Below, in pieces: positions 25,997-33,995 of a DNA stretch of 64,000 nucleotides (position 1 is its first letter; each line of letters begins with the position of its first letter). Below the pieces are notes generated by a model, which did not search any database, was not told the DNA's origin, and saw only the letters and a program-made list of their open reading frames with translations. Made by a program: the position numbers and the translations under genes. Origin of the DNA: Sinomicrobium sp. (GTDB taxonomy: Bacteria > Bacteroidota > Bacteroidia > Flavobacteriales > Flavobacteriaceae); the NCBI GenBank assembly GCA_029266035.1, contig JAJUFH010000001.1, positions 186,001 through 250,000 on the forward strand. Direction: 5' to 3'.

Positions 25997-26004
25997 TATT
26001 TTTG
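25997..26004 (+). promoter_or_regulatory. -7 promoter box of pdxJ
   Basis: TATTTTTG is a full match to TAnnTTTG, 21 bases ahead of the ATG at 26025. It overlaps the longer open frame that starts at 25971, so it also argues for the shorter PdxJ. Confidence 0.55.
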
Positions 26005-26024
26005 CTCTTATTTTAATTACCGCT

Positions 26025-26741
26025 ATGGCTCGTTTAAGTGTAAACATCAACAAAATAGCCACGCTTCGCAATTCCCGAGGTGGCAATGTTCCCAATCTCA
26101 TTCAGATGGCAAAAGACATTCAGGAATTCGGTGCGGAAGGTATTACCATTCACCCCCGACCGGATGAGCGGCATATCCGTTATCAGGATGCCAGGGATTT
26201 GAAAGGAGTAGTTTACACCGAATACAACATCGAGGGCAATCCTGTACAAAAATTTATCGATCTCGTTTTAGAAGTACTCCCTACCCAGGTAACTCTTGTT
26301 CCCGATGGAGAGGACGCTATCACTTCAAATGCCGGATGGGACACTGTAAAACACAGAGATTTTTTAAGAGAAGTTATAGCTGAATTTAAGCGCAACAGTA
26401 TACGGACATCTATCTTTACCGATCCCGATCCAAAAATGATAGAAGGCGCTGTCGAAACAGGTGCCGACAGAATAGAGCTGTACACCGAAGCCTATGCCGA
26501 CGCCTTTGAAAAAGGAGACAAAAAGGGTATACTTCCATATATCGAAGCAGCAAAGACCGCAAATGCATTAAATCTGGGCATCAATGCCGGTCACGACCTA
26601 AACCTGGAAAACATCAGCTTTTTCAAACAAAACATTCCCGGACTACTCGAAGTATCCATCGGACATGCGCTCATTGCAGAATCGTTGTATTTGGGTATTG
26701 AAAACGTCGTAGGAATGTACCTAAACCGACTTGGGGAATAG
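26025..26741 (+). CDS. pdxJ: Pyridoxine 5'-phosphate synthase
   Basis: From ATG 26025 the protein has 238 residues and begins MARLSVNINKIATLRNSRGG, the usual PdxJ start with the substrate-binding Asn/Arg loop. It continues with GAEGITIHPRPDERHI (catalytic His), VTLVPD (with the flexible loop), FTDPDPKMIEGAVETGADRI, ELYTEAYA and NAGHDLNLENI, ending EVSIGHALIAESLYLG. It is a TIM barrel that joins 1-deoxyxylulose 5-phosphate and 3-amino-2-oxopropyl phosphate to make pyridoxine 5'-phosphate. The 18 extra codons of the longer frame include the promoter box. Confidence 0.97.
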   Translation: MARLSVNINKIATLRNSRGGNVPNLIQMAKDIQEFGAEGITIHPRPDERHIRYQDARDLKGVVYTEYNIEGNPVQKFIDLVLEVLPTQVTLVPDGEDAITSNAGWDTVKHRDFLREVIAEFKRNSIRTSIFTDPDPKMIEGAVETGADRIELYTEAYADAFEKGDKKGILPYIEAAKTANALNLGINAGHDLNLENISFFKQNIPGLLEVSIGHALIAESLYLGIENVVGMYLNRLGE

Positions 26742-26794
26742 AACATCGAAATATCCTAAAAATATTTAACCACCAGTTTAAGCGGGAAGCTAGA

Positions 26795-27511
26795 CTATTT
26801 GGCAGCGCTGGCAACCACAGCTTCTGCCTCAAAGATTTCCAGAAAGTGTTGCTGTATTTTTTGGCGAACTTCTGTTTCATCCACCTGTTCTTTTCCCAAC
26901 TCTGTATTTAGGGAAGTCACTGCCTTTCCCCGTATTCCACAGGGAATAATATTGTCGAAATACCCGAGATCAGCATTGACATTCAGTGCAAATCCGTGCA
27001 TGGTCACCCATCGTGAGGCTCGCACTCCCATAGCGCATATTTTCCGTGCAAAGGGAGTTCCCACATCGATCCACACACCGGTTTCTCCCTCACTACGCAT
27101 GCTCTTGATTCCATAGTCGGCCAGAGTGCGTATGATGACCTCTTCCAAAAAACGGAGGTATTTGTGAATATCGGTAAAAAAATTATCTAAGTCGAGTATG
27201 GGATAGCCCACAATTTGTCCCGGACCGTGATAAGTGATATCTCCCCCTCTATTAATCTTATAAAAAACAGCTCCCTTAGCCTCCAGTTGTTTTTCACTGA
27301 GCAGCATATTGGACATATCTCCACTTTTTCCCAAAGTATACACATGCGGATGCTCTACGAACAACAGGTAGTTGGGCGTCTCCAAACTAGTATTATTCCG
27401 CCTGTTTTTCATTTTGATATCCAATATCCCCTGAAACAACTGCTCTTGATAATCCCAAGTCTCTCTGTAATCGCGAAATCCGAGATGTTGTATTTCTACC
27501 TGTCTATTCAT
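26795..27511 (-). CDS. lipB: Octanoyl-[ACP]:protein N-octanoyltransferase
   Basis: The 238-residue enzyme has the LipB landmarks HPHVYTLGKSGD, RGGDITYHGPGQIVGYPILD, the catalytic Lys in ARKICAMGVRASRWVTMHGF and the nucleophile Cys in NIIPCGI. It transfers octanoate from acyl carrier protein to lipoyl domains, the first step of lipoate synthesis. The gene is convergent with pdxJ. lipA is not in the window. Confidence 0.96.
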   Translation of the reverse strand: MNRQVEIQHLGFRDYRETWDYQEQLFQGILDIKMKNRRNNTSLETPNYLLFVEHPHVYTLGKSGDMSNMLLSEKQLEAKGAVFYKINRGGDITYHGPGQIVGYPILDLDNFFTDIHKYLRFLEEVIIRTLADYGIKSMRSEGETGVWIDVGTPFARKICAMGVRASRWVTMHGFALNVNADLGYFDNIIPCGIRGKAVTSLNTELGKEQVDETEVRQKIQQHFLEIFEAEAVVASAAK

Positions 27512-27566
27512 AATGCAAAGATAAACATTAAAAACAAGCCCATATTTCAGGAGTTCGCCTCTTTAT

Positions 27567-27725
27567 CTATCGCTTTGGATTATTGAGAATAACCAAGGAG
27601 GCAATCACTCCCGGAACCCACCCACACAGGGTAAGCAAAATAACGATTACTACAGAACCACACCCCTTGTCTATCACTGAAAGCGGCGGAAAGAAAATAG
27701 CTAATAAAACTCTCCAAATACTCAT
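27567..27725 (-). CDS. YqaE/Pmp3 family small membrane protein (52 residues)
   Basis: This short frame reads MSIWRVLLAIFFPPLSVIDK, then a second hydrophobic stretch VIVILLTLCGWVPGVIASLV and the end ILNNPKR. That is the Pmp3/YqaE pattern: two transmembrane helices, PPL in the first, W-x-PG-I at the second. The family is tied to membrane potential and salt or cold stress. The gene lies 55 bases upstream of lipB in the same direction and has an ATG start. Confidence 0.88.
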   Translation of the reverse strand: MSIWRVLLAIFFPPLSVIDKGCGSVVIVILLTLCGWVPGVIASLVILNNPKR

Positions 27726-27922
27726 TCACTTTTATTTATCACAGGAAAAAACCAGTTCTTGATCAATGTAAAATTCAAATAATAAGACGACAAAAGCATC
27801 TTTTTGTTACACCCGCACAAAATTAAATCAACATTTTCTCAACTCCGGCCCTTTTGTGTTTTTTTTACGGTTGTATAACTAAAAAATCAGACCCAAGCAA
27901 TCGCAACTAAGCCTCCCTTTCC

Positions 27923-27960
27923 CCATGTCTCCTCCTCTCCTCTCCATGTCTCCTCCTCTC
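27923..27960 (+). repeat. Two direct copies of a 17-base pyrimidine-rich unit
   Basis: CCATGTCTCCTCCTCTC occurs at 27923-27939 and again at 27944-27960. It lies in the 370-base spacer between the YqaE gene and lysS, which otherwise holds only AT-rich sequence and the lysS promoter box. Confidence 0.7.
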
Positions 27961-28045
27961 TACGTCTCAAAGTTCTCTTATCTCAAAGTCAATGTCTCAA
28001 ACTTTAAACTTCCCACAAGTAGAGTGGTGAAACATAAATTGTAAC

Positions 28046-28053
28046 TATCTTTG
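28046..28053 (+). promoter_or_regulatory. -7 promoter box of lysS
   Basis: TATCTTTG fully matches TAnnTTTG, 43 bases ahead of the lysS ATG at 28096. No TTTG was seen at the expected -33 distance. Confidence 0.55.
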
Positions 28054-28095
28054 CATCTTTAAAATAAAAAGGAATTTAACATATAGCTTTTTGAT

Positions 28096-29790
28096 ATGCA
28101 GCTTTCAGAACAGGAACTCGTAAGAAGGGATAAACTCGAAAAACTAAGAGCTTTGGGTATAGACCCCTATCCGGCGGCGCTGTACCCGGTAGACCATACT
28201 TCGGGGCAAATCAAAGAAAATTACGAAGAGGCCAAAGAGGTCATTATAGCCGGTCGCCTTATGAGCCGAAGGATACAGGGTAAAGCTTCTTTTGCCGAAA
28301 TCCAAGACAGTGAAGGAAGAATACAGGTGTACTTCAACCGCGACGAAATATGTACAGGAGAAGATAAAACCCTCTATAACGAAGTGTATAAGAAGCTGCT
28401 CGATATAGGAGACATCATCGGTGTTCGCGGAACGTTATTTACCACCCAAGTAGGGGAAAAAACAGTAATGGTAAAAGAGTTTACTGTACTAAACAAATCG
28501 CTTCGTCCTCTGCCACTACCCAAAGTAGACAGCGACGGTAAAGTGTACGATGAGTTTAACGATCCTGAACTGCGCTATCGTCAGCGATATGTAGACTTGG
28601 TAGTAAACCCTCACGTAAAGGAAACCTTTATAAAACGCACAAAAATCACCAACAGCATACGCGAATTTTTTAACAATCACGGTTATCTGGAAGTAGAAAC
28701 TCCCATACTACAACCCATTCCTGGAGGAGCGACAGCACGGCCTTTTATTACCCATCACAACGCGCTCAATATTCCGCTTTACCTCAGGATAGCCAATGAG
28801 CTATACCTGAAAAGACTTATAGTTGGTGGATTTGACGGGGTTTATGAATTTGCCAAAGACTTCCGCAACGAAGGAATGGACCGAACCCACAATCCGGAAT
28901 TTACGGTAATGGAGCTCTATGTAGCCTACAAGGACTACCACTGGATGATGGACACTACCGAAAAGTTACTGGAAAAAGTTGCTATAGACGCCAACGGAAG
29001 CAGCACGGTAAAAGTTGGAGACAACGAAATCAGTTTTAAAGCACCCTACCCAAGGATTCCTATATTACAGGCTATAAAGAATCACACAGGGTATGATGTA
29101 AGCGGAATGAATGAGGATGAACTCCGAGAAGTGTGTAAAAAACTAGATATCCCTGTTGATGACACTATGGGGAAAGGAAAACTTATAGACGAGCTTTTCG
29201 GAGAGAAGTGTGAACATCACTATATACAACCCACATTCATCACCGACTACCCGAAGGAGATGAGTCCGCTCACCAAAGAACACCGCGACAATTCCGATCT
29301 TACCGAACGCTTCGAACTGATGGTAAACGGCAAAGAATTGGCCAATGCCTACTCTGAGCTCAACGACCCCATAGATCAGCGACAACGTTTTGAAGATCAG
29401 TTGAAGTTGTCGGAAAAAGGAGATGATGAAGCCATGTTTATCGACCAAGACTTCCTACGGGCACTGGAATACGGTATGCCTCCTACTTCAGGAATCGGAA
29501 TCGGAATAGACCGACTGGTTATGCTACTCACTAACAATGCTTCAATTCAGGAAGTGCTATTCTTCCCGCAGATGCGCCCTGAAAAGAAACCCCTAGAGCT
29601 GAACGACAACGAAAAAGCCATACTCGAAATTCTTCGAAAACAGCAAACTCTGCCTCTCGACGAACTCAAATCAGCTGTTCAATTGAGCAATAAAGCTTGG
29701 GATAAGGGAATGAAAGGTCTTTCTAAGCTAGGACTCGTCAAAGTTGTAGTAGACGGCGACACCAAAACGGTTCACTTACAAGAAGAGTAA
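28096..29790 (+). CDS. lysS: Lysine-tRNA ligase, class II, with C-terminal extension
   Basis: The 564-residue enzyme has an N-terminal OB fold (about 55-150, ViAGRLMSRR-IQGKASFAEI) and the class II core: motif 2 FRNEGMDRTHNPEFT, motif 3 GIGIDRLVMLL near residue 470. After the core (about residue 495) it carries some 70 extra residues (KAILEILRKQQTLPLDELKS) forming a small winged-helix-like unit common in Bacteroidetes LysRS. It charges tRNA-Lys. A terminator follows closely, so it is monocistronic. Confidence 0.97.
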   Translation: MQLSEQELVRRDKLEKLRALGIDPYPAALYPVDHTSGQIKENYEEAKEVIIAGRLMSRRIQGKASFAEIQDSEGRIQVYFNRDEICTGEDKTLYNEVYKKLLDIGDIIGVRGTLFTTQVGEKTVMVKEFTVLNKSLRPLPLPKVDSDGKVYDEFNDPELRYRQRYVDLVVNPHVKETFIKRTKITNSIREFFNNHGYLEVETPILQPIPGGATARPFITHHNALNIPLYLRIANELYLKRLIVGGFDGVYEFAKDFRNEGMDRTHNPEFTVMELYVAYKDYHWMMDTTEKLLEKVAIDANGSSTVKVGDNEISFKAPYPRIPILQAIKNHTGYDVSGMNEDELREVCKKLDIPVDDTMGKGKLIDELFGEKCEHHYIQPTFITDYPKEMSPLTKEHRDNSDLTERFELMVNGKELANAYSELNDPIDQRQRFEDQLKLSEKGDDEAMFIDQDFLRALEYGMPPTSGIGIGIDRLVMLLTNNASIQEVLFFPQMRPEKKPLELNDNEKAILEILRKQQTLPLDELKSAVQLSNKAWDKGMKGLSKLGLVKVVVDGDTKTVHLQEE

Positions 29791-29811
29791 ACAATTATAA
29801 TATACCACCTA

Positions 29812-29843
29812 AGCCCAAAACTTGACTGTTTTGGGCTTTTTTT
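29812..29843 (+). terminator. Rho-independent terminator of lysS
   Basis: AGCCCAAAAC (29812-29821) pairs with GTTTTGGGCT (29828-29837) across a six-base loop, followed by a T run to 29843. It begins 22 bases after the stop. Confidence 0.88.
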
Positions 29844-29928
29844 GTTAAAAAACATATAAAAAATCAATTTTTATTAAACCTTTTCTTCTTTAGATAGTCT
29901 TACCTATAAAATTTTAAAAAGAAAAACT

Positions 29929-30426
29929 ATGAAAAAATTAATGACTTTAGCTATTGCACTTTCGCTGGTGAGCGGAGTTATGGCACAGGACAAGGGGGAA
30001 AGAAAAGTTATGGAAAAGAAAAGAGAACGAATCTCGTACTTTAAAAATCTTACCCCTGCACAGCGCGCAGAACTACAAACCAAACGCATGGCTTTGAAAT
30101 TCGATTTGGACGATGCACAGCAAAAGAAAATATTAAAACTCAACACCGAACTCGCCGAGAAGAGGAAAAGTAGAATGGAAGCCTACAAAAAAGGTGACCG
30201 CAAGGCGAAAAAAGAGTGGACTGCCGAAGACCGCTTCGCCTTTGTAAATGCAAGACTTGACGCCCAGTTGGAAGTTCAAAACAGCATGAGAGACATACTG
30301 AACGAGAAACAGTATCAGATGTGGAAAAGGGATCAGCACAGACACAAACGATCTTTTAAAAAGCACCGTGCATACAAACACAATAAAGCACAGTCACACA
30401 AAAAATTCCAATCACATAAAAAATAA
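29929..30426 (+). CDS. Spy/CpxP-like exported protein with basic tail
   Basis: The 165-residue protein has a signal peptide (MKKLMTLAIALSLVSGVMAQ), then a helical region with two LTPAQ/LDDAQ-type repeats (LTPAQRAELQTKRMALKFDL and DAQQKKILKLNTELAEKRKS) as in Spy-like periplasmic chaperones. The last ~35 residues are rich in His and Lys (RDQHRHKRSFKKHR). Spy proteins protect envelope proteins from aggregation; the basic tail could bind acidic polymers or metals (inference). It is alone between two terminators. Confidence 0.75.
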   Translation: MKKLMTLAIALSLVSGVMAQDKGERKVMEKKRERISYFKNLTPAQRAELQTKRMALKFDLDDAQQKKILKLNTELAEKRKSRMEAYKKGDRKAKKEWTAEDRFAFVNARLDAQLEVQNSMRDILNEKQYQMWKRDQHRHKRSFKKHRAYKHNKAQSHKKFQSHKK

Positions 30427-30438
30427 ACGATAGTCTAT

Positions 30439-30478
30439 AAAAAAGCCGGCTCGAATTCGTTTCGCAGCCGGCTTTTTT
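30439..30478. terminator. Bidirectional terminator between two convergent genes
   Basis: A-run + GCCGGCT (30445-30451) pairs with AGCCGGC (30466-30472) and is followed by T6. The loop holds a further small inverted repeat (CGAATTCG). It serves the Spy-like gene and the convergent methyltransferase gene. Confidence 0.85.
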
Positions 30479-31139
30479 AATTAGATAGCTTCCTCACTTT
30501 TACCGTGGTGTATTTGCGCTCCACAGCTTCACCTACTTTACTTTCTACTTGCTCTGTTTTGTTGTAAAACCCTTCGATATTCAACTTTGATTTCGCTATT
30601 AGTTTCTCAATATCACAGCGATCGAAGAGTCGAAATCGTTCTCCTACAAAAGGCAGTGCACTCATAAACTCACGAGAAGCATAGGTGAACACTCCTACTC
30701 CTCCCAGTTTGAGTATTCTTTCTATCTCATTTAGTAACTTTTCGGGATCTGACCAGAAATAGAGCGTATTTACCGTCATAAATCGATCGAAAAAACAATC
30801 GGAAAAAGGGATGTTCACCCCGTCGTAAAGTTGAAATTCCGCCAACTTATCAAAATGATTCCTCCGTGCCTCCTCCCACATGGTTTGTGAAATTTCTAAT
30901 CCAAAATACCTCAAATCATTCGCTTTATTCAACAGCTGATCCAAATGTCCGCAATTGCCGTGTCCCAGTTCCAACACCACATTTCCATCTTCCAACTCTA
31001 GCAAATCTGCCGTGCTCAACGTCATTCCCATATTAGAGATATTCATGTTCTGCCCCACCACAAGCCCAAACTTTCCACTTGGACAACTCAATTGCCTTTC
31101 CAATTTGCGAAGCTCGGTTTCTGTAAATGTTTGTTTCAT
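30477..31139 (-). CDS. Class I SAM-dependent methyltransferase
   Basis: The 220-residue protein has a Rossmann methyltransferase core: motif I VVLELGHGNCGHLDQLL (about 64-80), motif II acidic end YFGLEIS, GVNIPFSDCFFDRFMTVNTL and GVGVFTYASREF. The fold is of the UbiE/Methyltransf_11 type acting on small molecules. The substrate is unknown. The gene stands alone, convergent with the Spy-like gene and divergent from metK, so it might rely on SAM supply but no functional link is visible. Confidence 0.85.
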   Translation of the reverse strand: MKQTFTETELRKLERQLSCPSGKFGLVVGQNMNISNMGMTLSTADLLELEDGNVVLELGHGNCGHLDQLLNKANDLRYFGLEISQTMWEEARRNHFDKLAEFQLYDGVNIPFSDCFFDRFMTVNTLYFWSDPEKLLNEIERILKLGGVGVFTYASREFMSALPFVGERFRLFDRCDIEKLIAKSKLNIEGFYNKTEQVESKVGEAVERKYTTVKVRKLSN

Positions 31140-31277
31140 TGTTGAATTGCTTGTGATAAAAAATAATGTCTAAACCATTACGATACTCTGCAAGTTAACA
31201 AAAAACAACATTTATCTTCTTCTAAAAGCTACACCAATATAAATAGCAATTTCATTTTACAATTCAAATCCGTTTCA

Positions 31278-31285
31278 TACCTTTG
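31278..31285 (+). promoter_or_regulatory. -7 promoter box of metK
   Basis: TACCTTTG fully matches TAnnTTTG. It puts the transcript start near 31291, a few bases before the riboswitch, leaving a leader of about 170 bases. Confidence 0.6.
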
Positions 31286-31298
31286 TCGCACATTTAAA

Positions 31299-31355
31299 GA
31301 AAGAGGAAGGATTTGACTGATTGCAACCTCGGTAAAAAATGCTAAAACAGTTAGT
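31299..31355 (+). ncRNA. SAM-II riboswitch aptamer in the metK leader
   Basis: The segment shows the SAM-II layout: a P1 stem GAGG (31303-31306) with CCTC (31327-31330), the loop with GATTTGACTGATTGCA (31310-31325), then an A-rich linker and the conserved GCTAAAA (31341-31347). Loop bases GACTG (31315-31319) pair with CAGTT (31348-31352) to make the H-type pseudoknot, one G-U included. Compared from memory with the known SAM-II structure, GATTT, ATTGCA and GCTAAAA stand in the same order and spacing. Position ahead of the SAM synthase gene fits feedback control of metK by SAM. Recognition is by eye; no covariance model was run. Confidence 0.85.
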
Positions 31356-31459
31356 TCCGCCTTTGATGGCGTTGGTAAACACCACAGAACAAACCGCTTT
31401 AGCAACTTCTTTCAGCCGCTTCTTTCTCCGTTAGCAAATCAAAAAATTGAATTGAGATA

Positions 31460-32716
31460 ATGGCTTATTTATTTACATCTGAGTCAGTAAGTGAAGGGCA
31501 CCCAGACAAGGTTGCCGATCAGATATCCGATGCACTACTCGACCATTTCCTGGCTTTCGATCAGGATTCTAAAGTAGCGTGCGAAACCTTGGTCACTACC
31601 GGACAGGTAGTACTGGCCGGAGAAGTGAGATCGAAAACCTACCTCGACCTGCAGAATATCGCGAGAGAGGTTATCAACCGTATCGGTTATACCAAAGGTG
31701 AATATCAGTTTAGCGGAGATTCGTGCGGGGTGATATCACTCATACACGAACAGTCGCAAGACATCAATCAGGGGGTAGATCGAGCCAGTAAGGAAGAACA
31801 AGGTGCCGGCGATCAGGGAATGATGTTTGGCTATGCTACTAAAGAGACGGAAAACTATATGCCTCTGGCCTTGGATATTTCACATAGAATATTGCAAACC
31901 CTATCTGAATTGCGAAGGGAAGGAAAGGAAATCTCCTATCTCCGTCCCGATGCTAAGGCACAGGTGACTATAGAGTACGACGATAACGATATTCCACAGC
32001 GCATCGTTACCATAGTGGTCTCTACTCAACACGATCAGTTTGACAAAGACGACGAGGCTATGTTGAGCAAAATACAGAAAGACATCAAGGAGATTCTGAT
32101 TCCTCGAGTCAAAGTTCAACTTCCGGAAGAGCTACAACGCCTCTTTACCGACGATATCCAATATCACATCAATCCCACCGGAAAATTTGTGATAGGGGGA
32201 CCACACGGTGATACCGGACTCACCGGACGCAAGATTATCATCGATACTTATGGTGGCAAAGGCGCTCATGGTGGTGGTGCTTTTTCGGGCAAAGACCCCA
32301 GTAAAGTAGACCGCAGTGCAGCCTATGCTGCAAGGCATATAGCCAAAAACTTGGTCGCTGCAGGTGTTGCCGATGAAATACTGGTACAGGTAAGTTATGC
32401 CATAGGAGTGGTAGAGCCTACTTCTATCAGTGTTGACACCTACGGAAAATCGAAAGTCGATATGACCGACGGCGAAATTGCAGGAATAGTGCAAAAGCTG
32501 TTTGATATGCGCCCGGCTGCAATAGAAGAGCGCTTAAAACTACGCAATCCCATATACTTGGAAACAGCGGCTTACGGTCATATGGGTAAAACACCCCAAA
32601 CTGTAACCAAGGTATTCGAATCGCCCTATAACGGACGTATAGAAAAGCAAGTAGAGCTATTTACTTGGGAAAAGCTGGACTATGTGGACAAGATTAAAGA
32701 GGCTTTTTCGCTGTAA
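31460..32716 (+). CDS. metK: S-adenosylmethionine synthase
   Basis: The 418-residue enzyme has the three-domain MAT fold: [19 protein letters not shown] (ATP and K+ site), [10 protein letters not shown], the P-loop-like [21 protein letters not shown] (signature near residue 255) and [20 protein letters not shown]. It makes SAM from methionine and ATP. The gene is controlled by the SAM-II riboswitch in its leader and ends with a hairpin terminator. Confidence 0.98.
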   Translation: MAYLFTSESVSEGHPDKVADQISDALLDHFLAFDQDSKVACETLVTTGQVVLAGEVRSKTYLDLQNIAREVINRIGYTKGEYQFSGDSCGVISLIHEQSQDINQGVDRASKEEQGAGDQGMMFGYATKETENYMPLALDISHRILQTLSELRREGKEISYLRPDAKAQVTIEYDDNDIPQRIVTIVVSTQHDQFDKDDEAMLSKIQKDIKEILIPRVKVQLPEELQRLFTDDIQYHINPTGKFVIGGPHGDTGLTGRKIIIDTYGGKGAHGGGAFSGKDPSKVDRSAAYAARHIAKNLVAAGVADEILVQVSYAIGVVEPTSISVDTYGKSKVDMTDGEIAGIVQKLFDMRPAAIEERLKLRNPIYLETAAYGHMGKTPQTVTKVFESPYNGRIEKQVELFTWEKLDYVDKIKEAFSL

Positions 32717-32736
32717 ATAATACTTCAAAATTTATA

Positions 32737-32776
32737 AAATACGCCATATACATTTTTTTGTGTGTGGCGTATTTGG
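32737..32776 (+). terminator. Probable terminator of metK
   Basis: AAATACGCCA (32737-32746) pairs with TGGCGTATTT (32765-32774) around an 18-base T-rich loop. The T run after the stem is short, so efficiency is unclear. Confidence 0.55.
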
Positions 32777-32857
32777 TTTTGGTAAAGAAAAGGTTATACC
32801 TCTTTAGTTAGCTAGAAAATTGAAGAAGTCAAGCAACTCCTTAAAACCACAATGGTT

Positions 32858-33991
32858 TTATTCAGGCAAATCGGGTACACTTTCTCGTTTATTTCTCGAC
32901 TCCAAAGTTCCGAGAAATCGTATCAAACAAAATTTTTCATAATCACTTAAATCGAGTTTGATCAACAGTGGTGAGGTCTCCGGGAAAAGCGTATCCTGTT
33001 CTTGACCGGGTTTTCTTTTAGGTCTCGGCATTCCAGCATTATACATATTGACCACTCCGCGAAGGTGTGGAAACAGACCGTTGTGCATAAAAGGTCCTGT
33101 TCTCGATATTTCTCGAAGACTCGAAGTGCGAAATTTACCCACATCCTCTTTTTTCCCTGTGACCTCATACAACCCTAGATCTTCGTATTTACGTCCGTAA
33201 TACGTCAGTCCGATATTGTGAAATTCATTGTCTGAAAAATAACCTCCTTGGTGACAATTGATACACCTAGCCTTGGTTCTAAACAAATGCAGCCCCAATA
33301 CCTCCGCATTAGAGTACTGATCGGATTCACCATCTATAAATTTGTCAAATCTAGTGCTTTCACTTATTATGGTGCGTTCATAAGTCGCTATGGCCTTTCT
33401 AATAGTCGCATCTGTCACCGTGGTATCACCGTAAGCTTCTTTGAACAGCTCTTTATATCCGCTAATTTGTGAAATCCGGTCTACGGCAAGAGATATATGA
33501 AAGTTCATTTCCAAACTGTCTTGTACGGGAAATTGCACTTGTTCTTCAAGACTTTCGGCTCTTCCGTCCCAAAACAATTTATCGGCAAATGCCACATTGA
33601 GCAGAGACATGGCATTTCTTCTTCCCTGTTGCCTGTTATGGCCATAACTCACTCTTCTTCCGTCTCCCCAGCCTATTTCGGAATCGTGACAACTGGCACA
33701 GGCAATCTGACCGCTTACCGATAGCCGAGGATCGAAAAACAGTGTTTTGCCCAATGTTTTCTTGGCCTCTGTATAAGGGTTGTCTTCAGGGAATTTAACT
33801 TTTGGCAAATGCCCTATTTCCTCATAATCGGAAAGAGTTTGATCTATAAAGGCCTTTGGCCAAAGTTTTTTATCTCCACTACTGTAGAGGCTTCTCAACT
33901 GGTCGACATCATATTCCTGCGCAATTTTAAAACCCATAAAAAGAAAGCACAATCCTATAGCCAATATCACTCCTACTTTGCTTTTATCCAT
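32858..33991 (-). CDS. Di-haem cytochrome c peroxidase (CcpA/MauG family)
   Basis: The 377-residue protein begins with an uncleaved or cleavable helix (about 6-24) and has two c-type haem motifs: CASCH at 98-102 and CINCH at 243-247. Nearby motifs LFFDPRLSVSGQIAC and the distal GRAESLEEQ match bacterial di-haem peroxidases, which reduce H2O2 or modify proteins and peptides as in MauG/MbnH. It is the last gene of a TonB receptor operon, which suggests it acts in the periplasm on the imported substrate or a peptide; this is inference. The start ATG overlaps nothing and lies 4 bases after the previous gene. Confidence 0.92.
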   Translation of the reverse strand: MDKSKVGVILAIGLCFLFMGFKIAQEYDVDQLRSLYSSGDKKLWPKAFIDQTLSDYEEIGHLPKVKFPEDNPYTEAKKTLGKTLFFDPRLSVSGQIACASCHDSEIGWGDGRRVSYGHNRQQGRRNAMSLLNVAFADKLFWDGRAESLEEQVQFPVQDSLEMNFHISLAVDRISQISGYKELFKEAYGDTTVTDATIRKAIATYERTIISESTRFDKFIDGESDQYSNAEVLGLHLFRTKARCINCHQGGYFSDNEFHNIGLTYYGRKYEDLGLYEVTGKKEDVGKFRTSSLREISRTGPFMHNGLFPHLRGVVNMYNAGMPRPKRKPGQEQDTLFPETSPLLIKLDLSDYEKFCLIRFLGTLESRNKRESVPDLPE

Positions 33992-33995
33992 TTTT

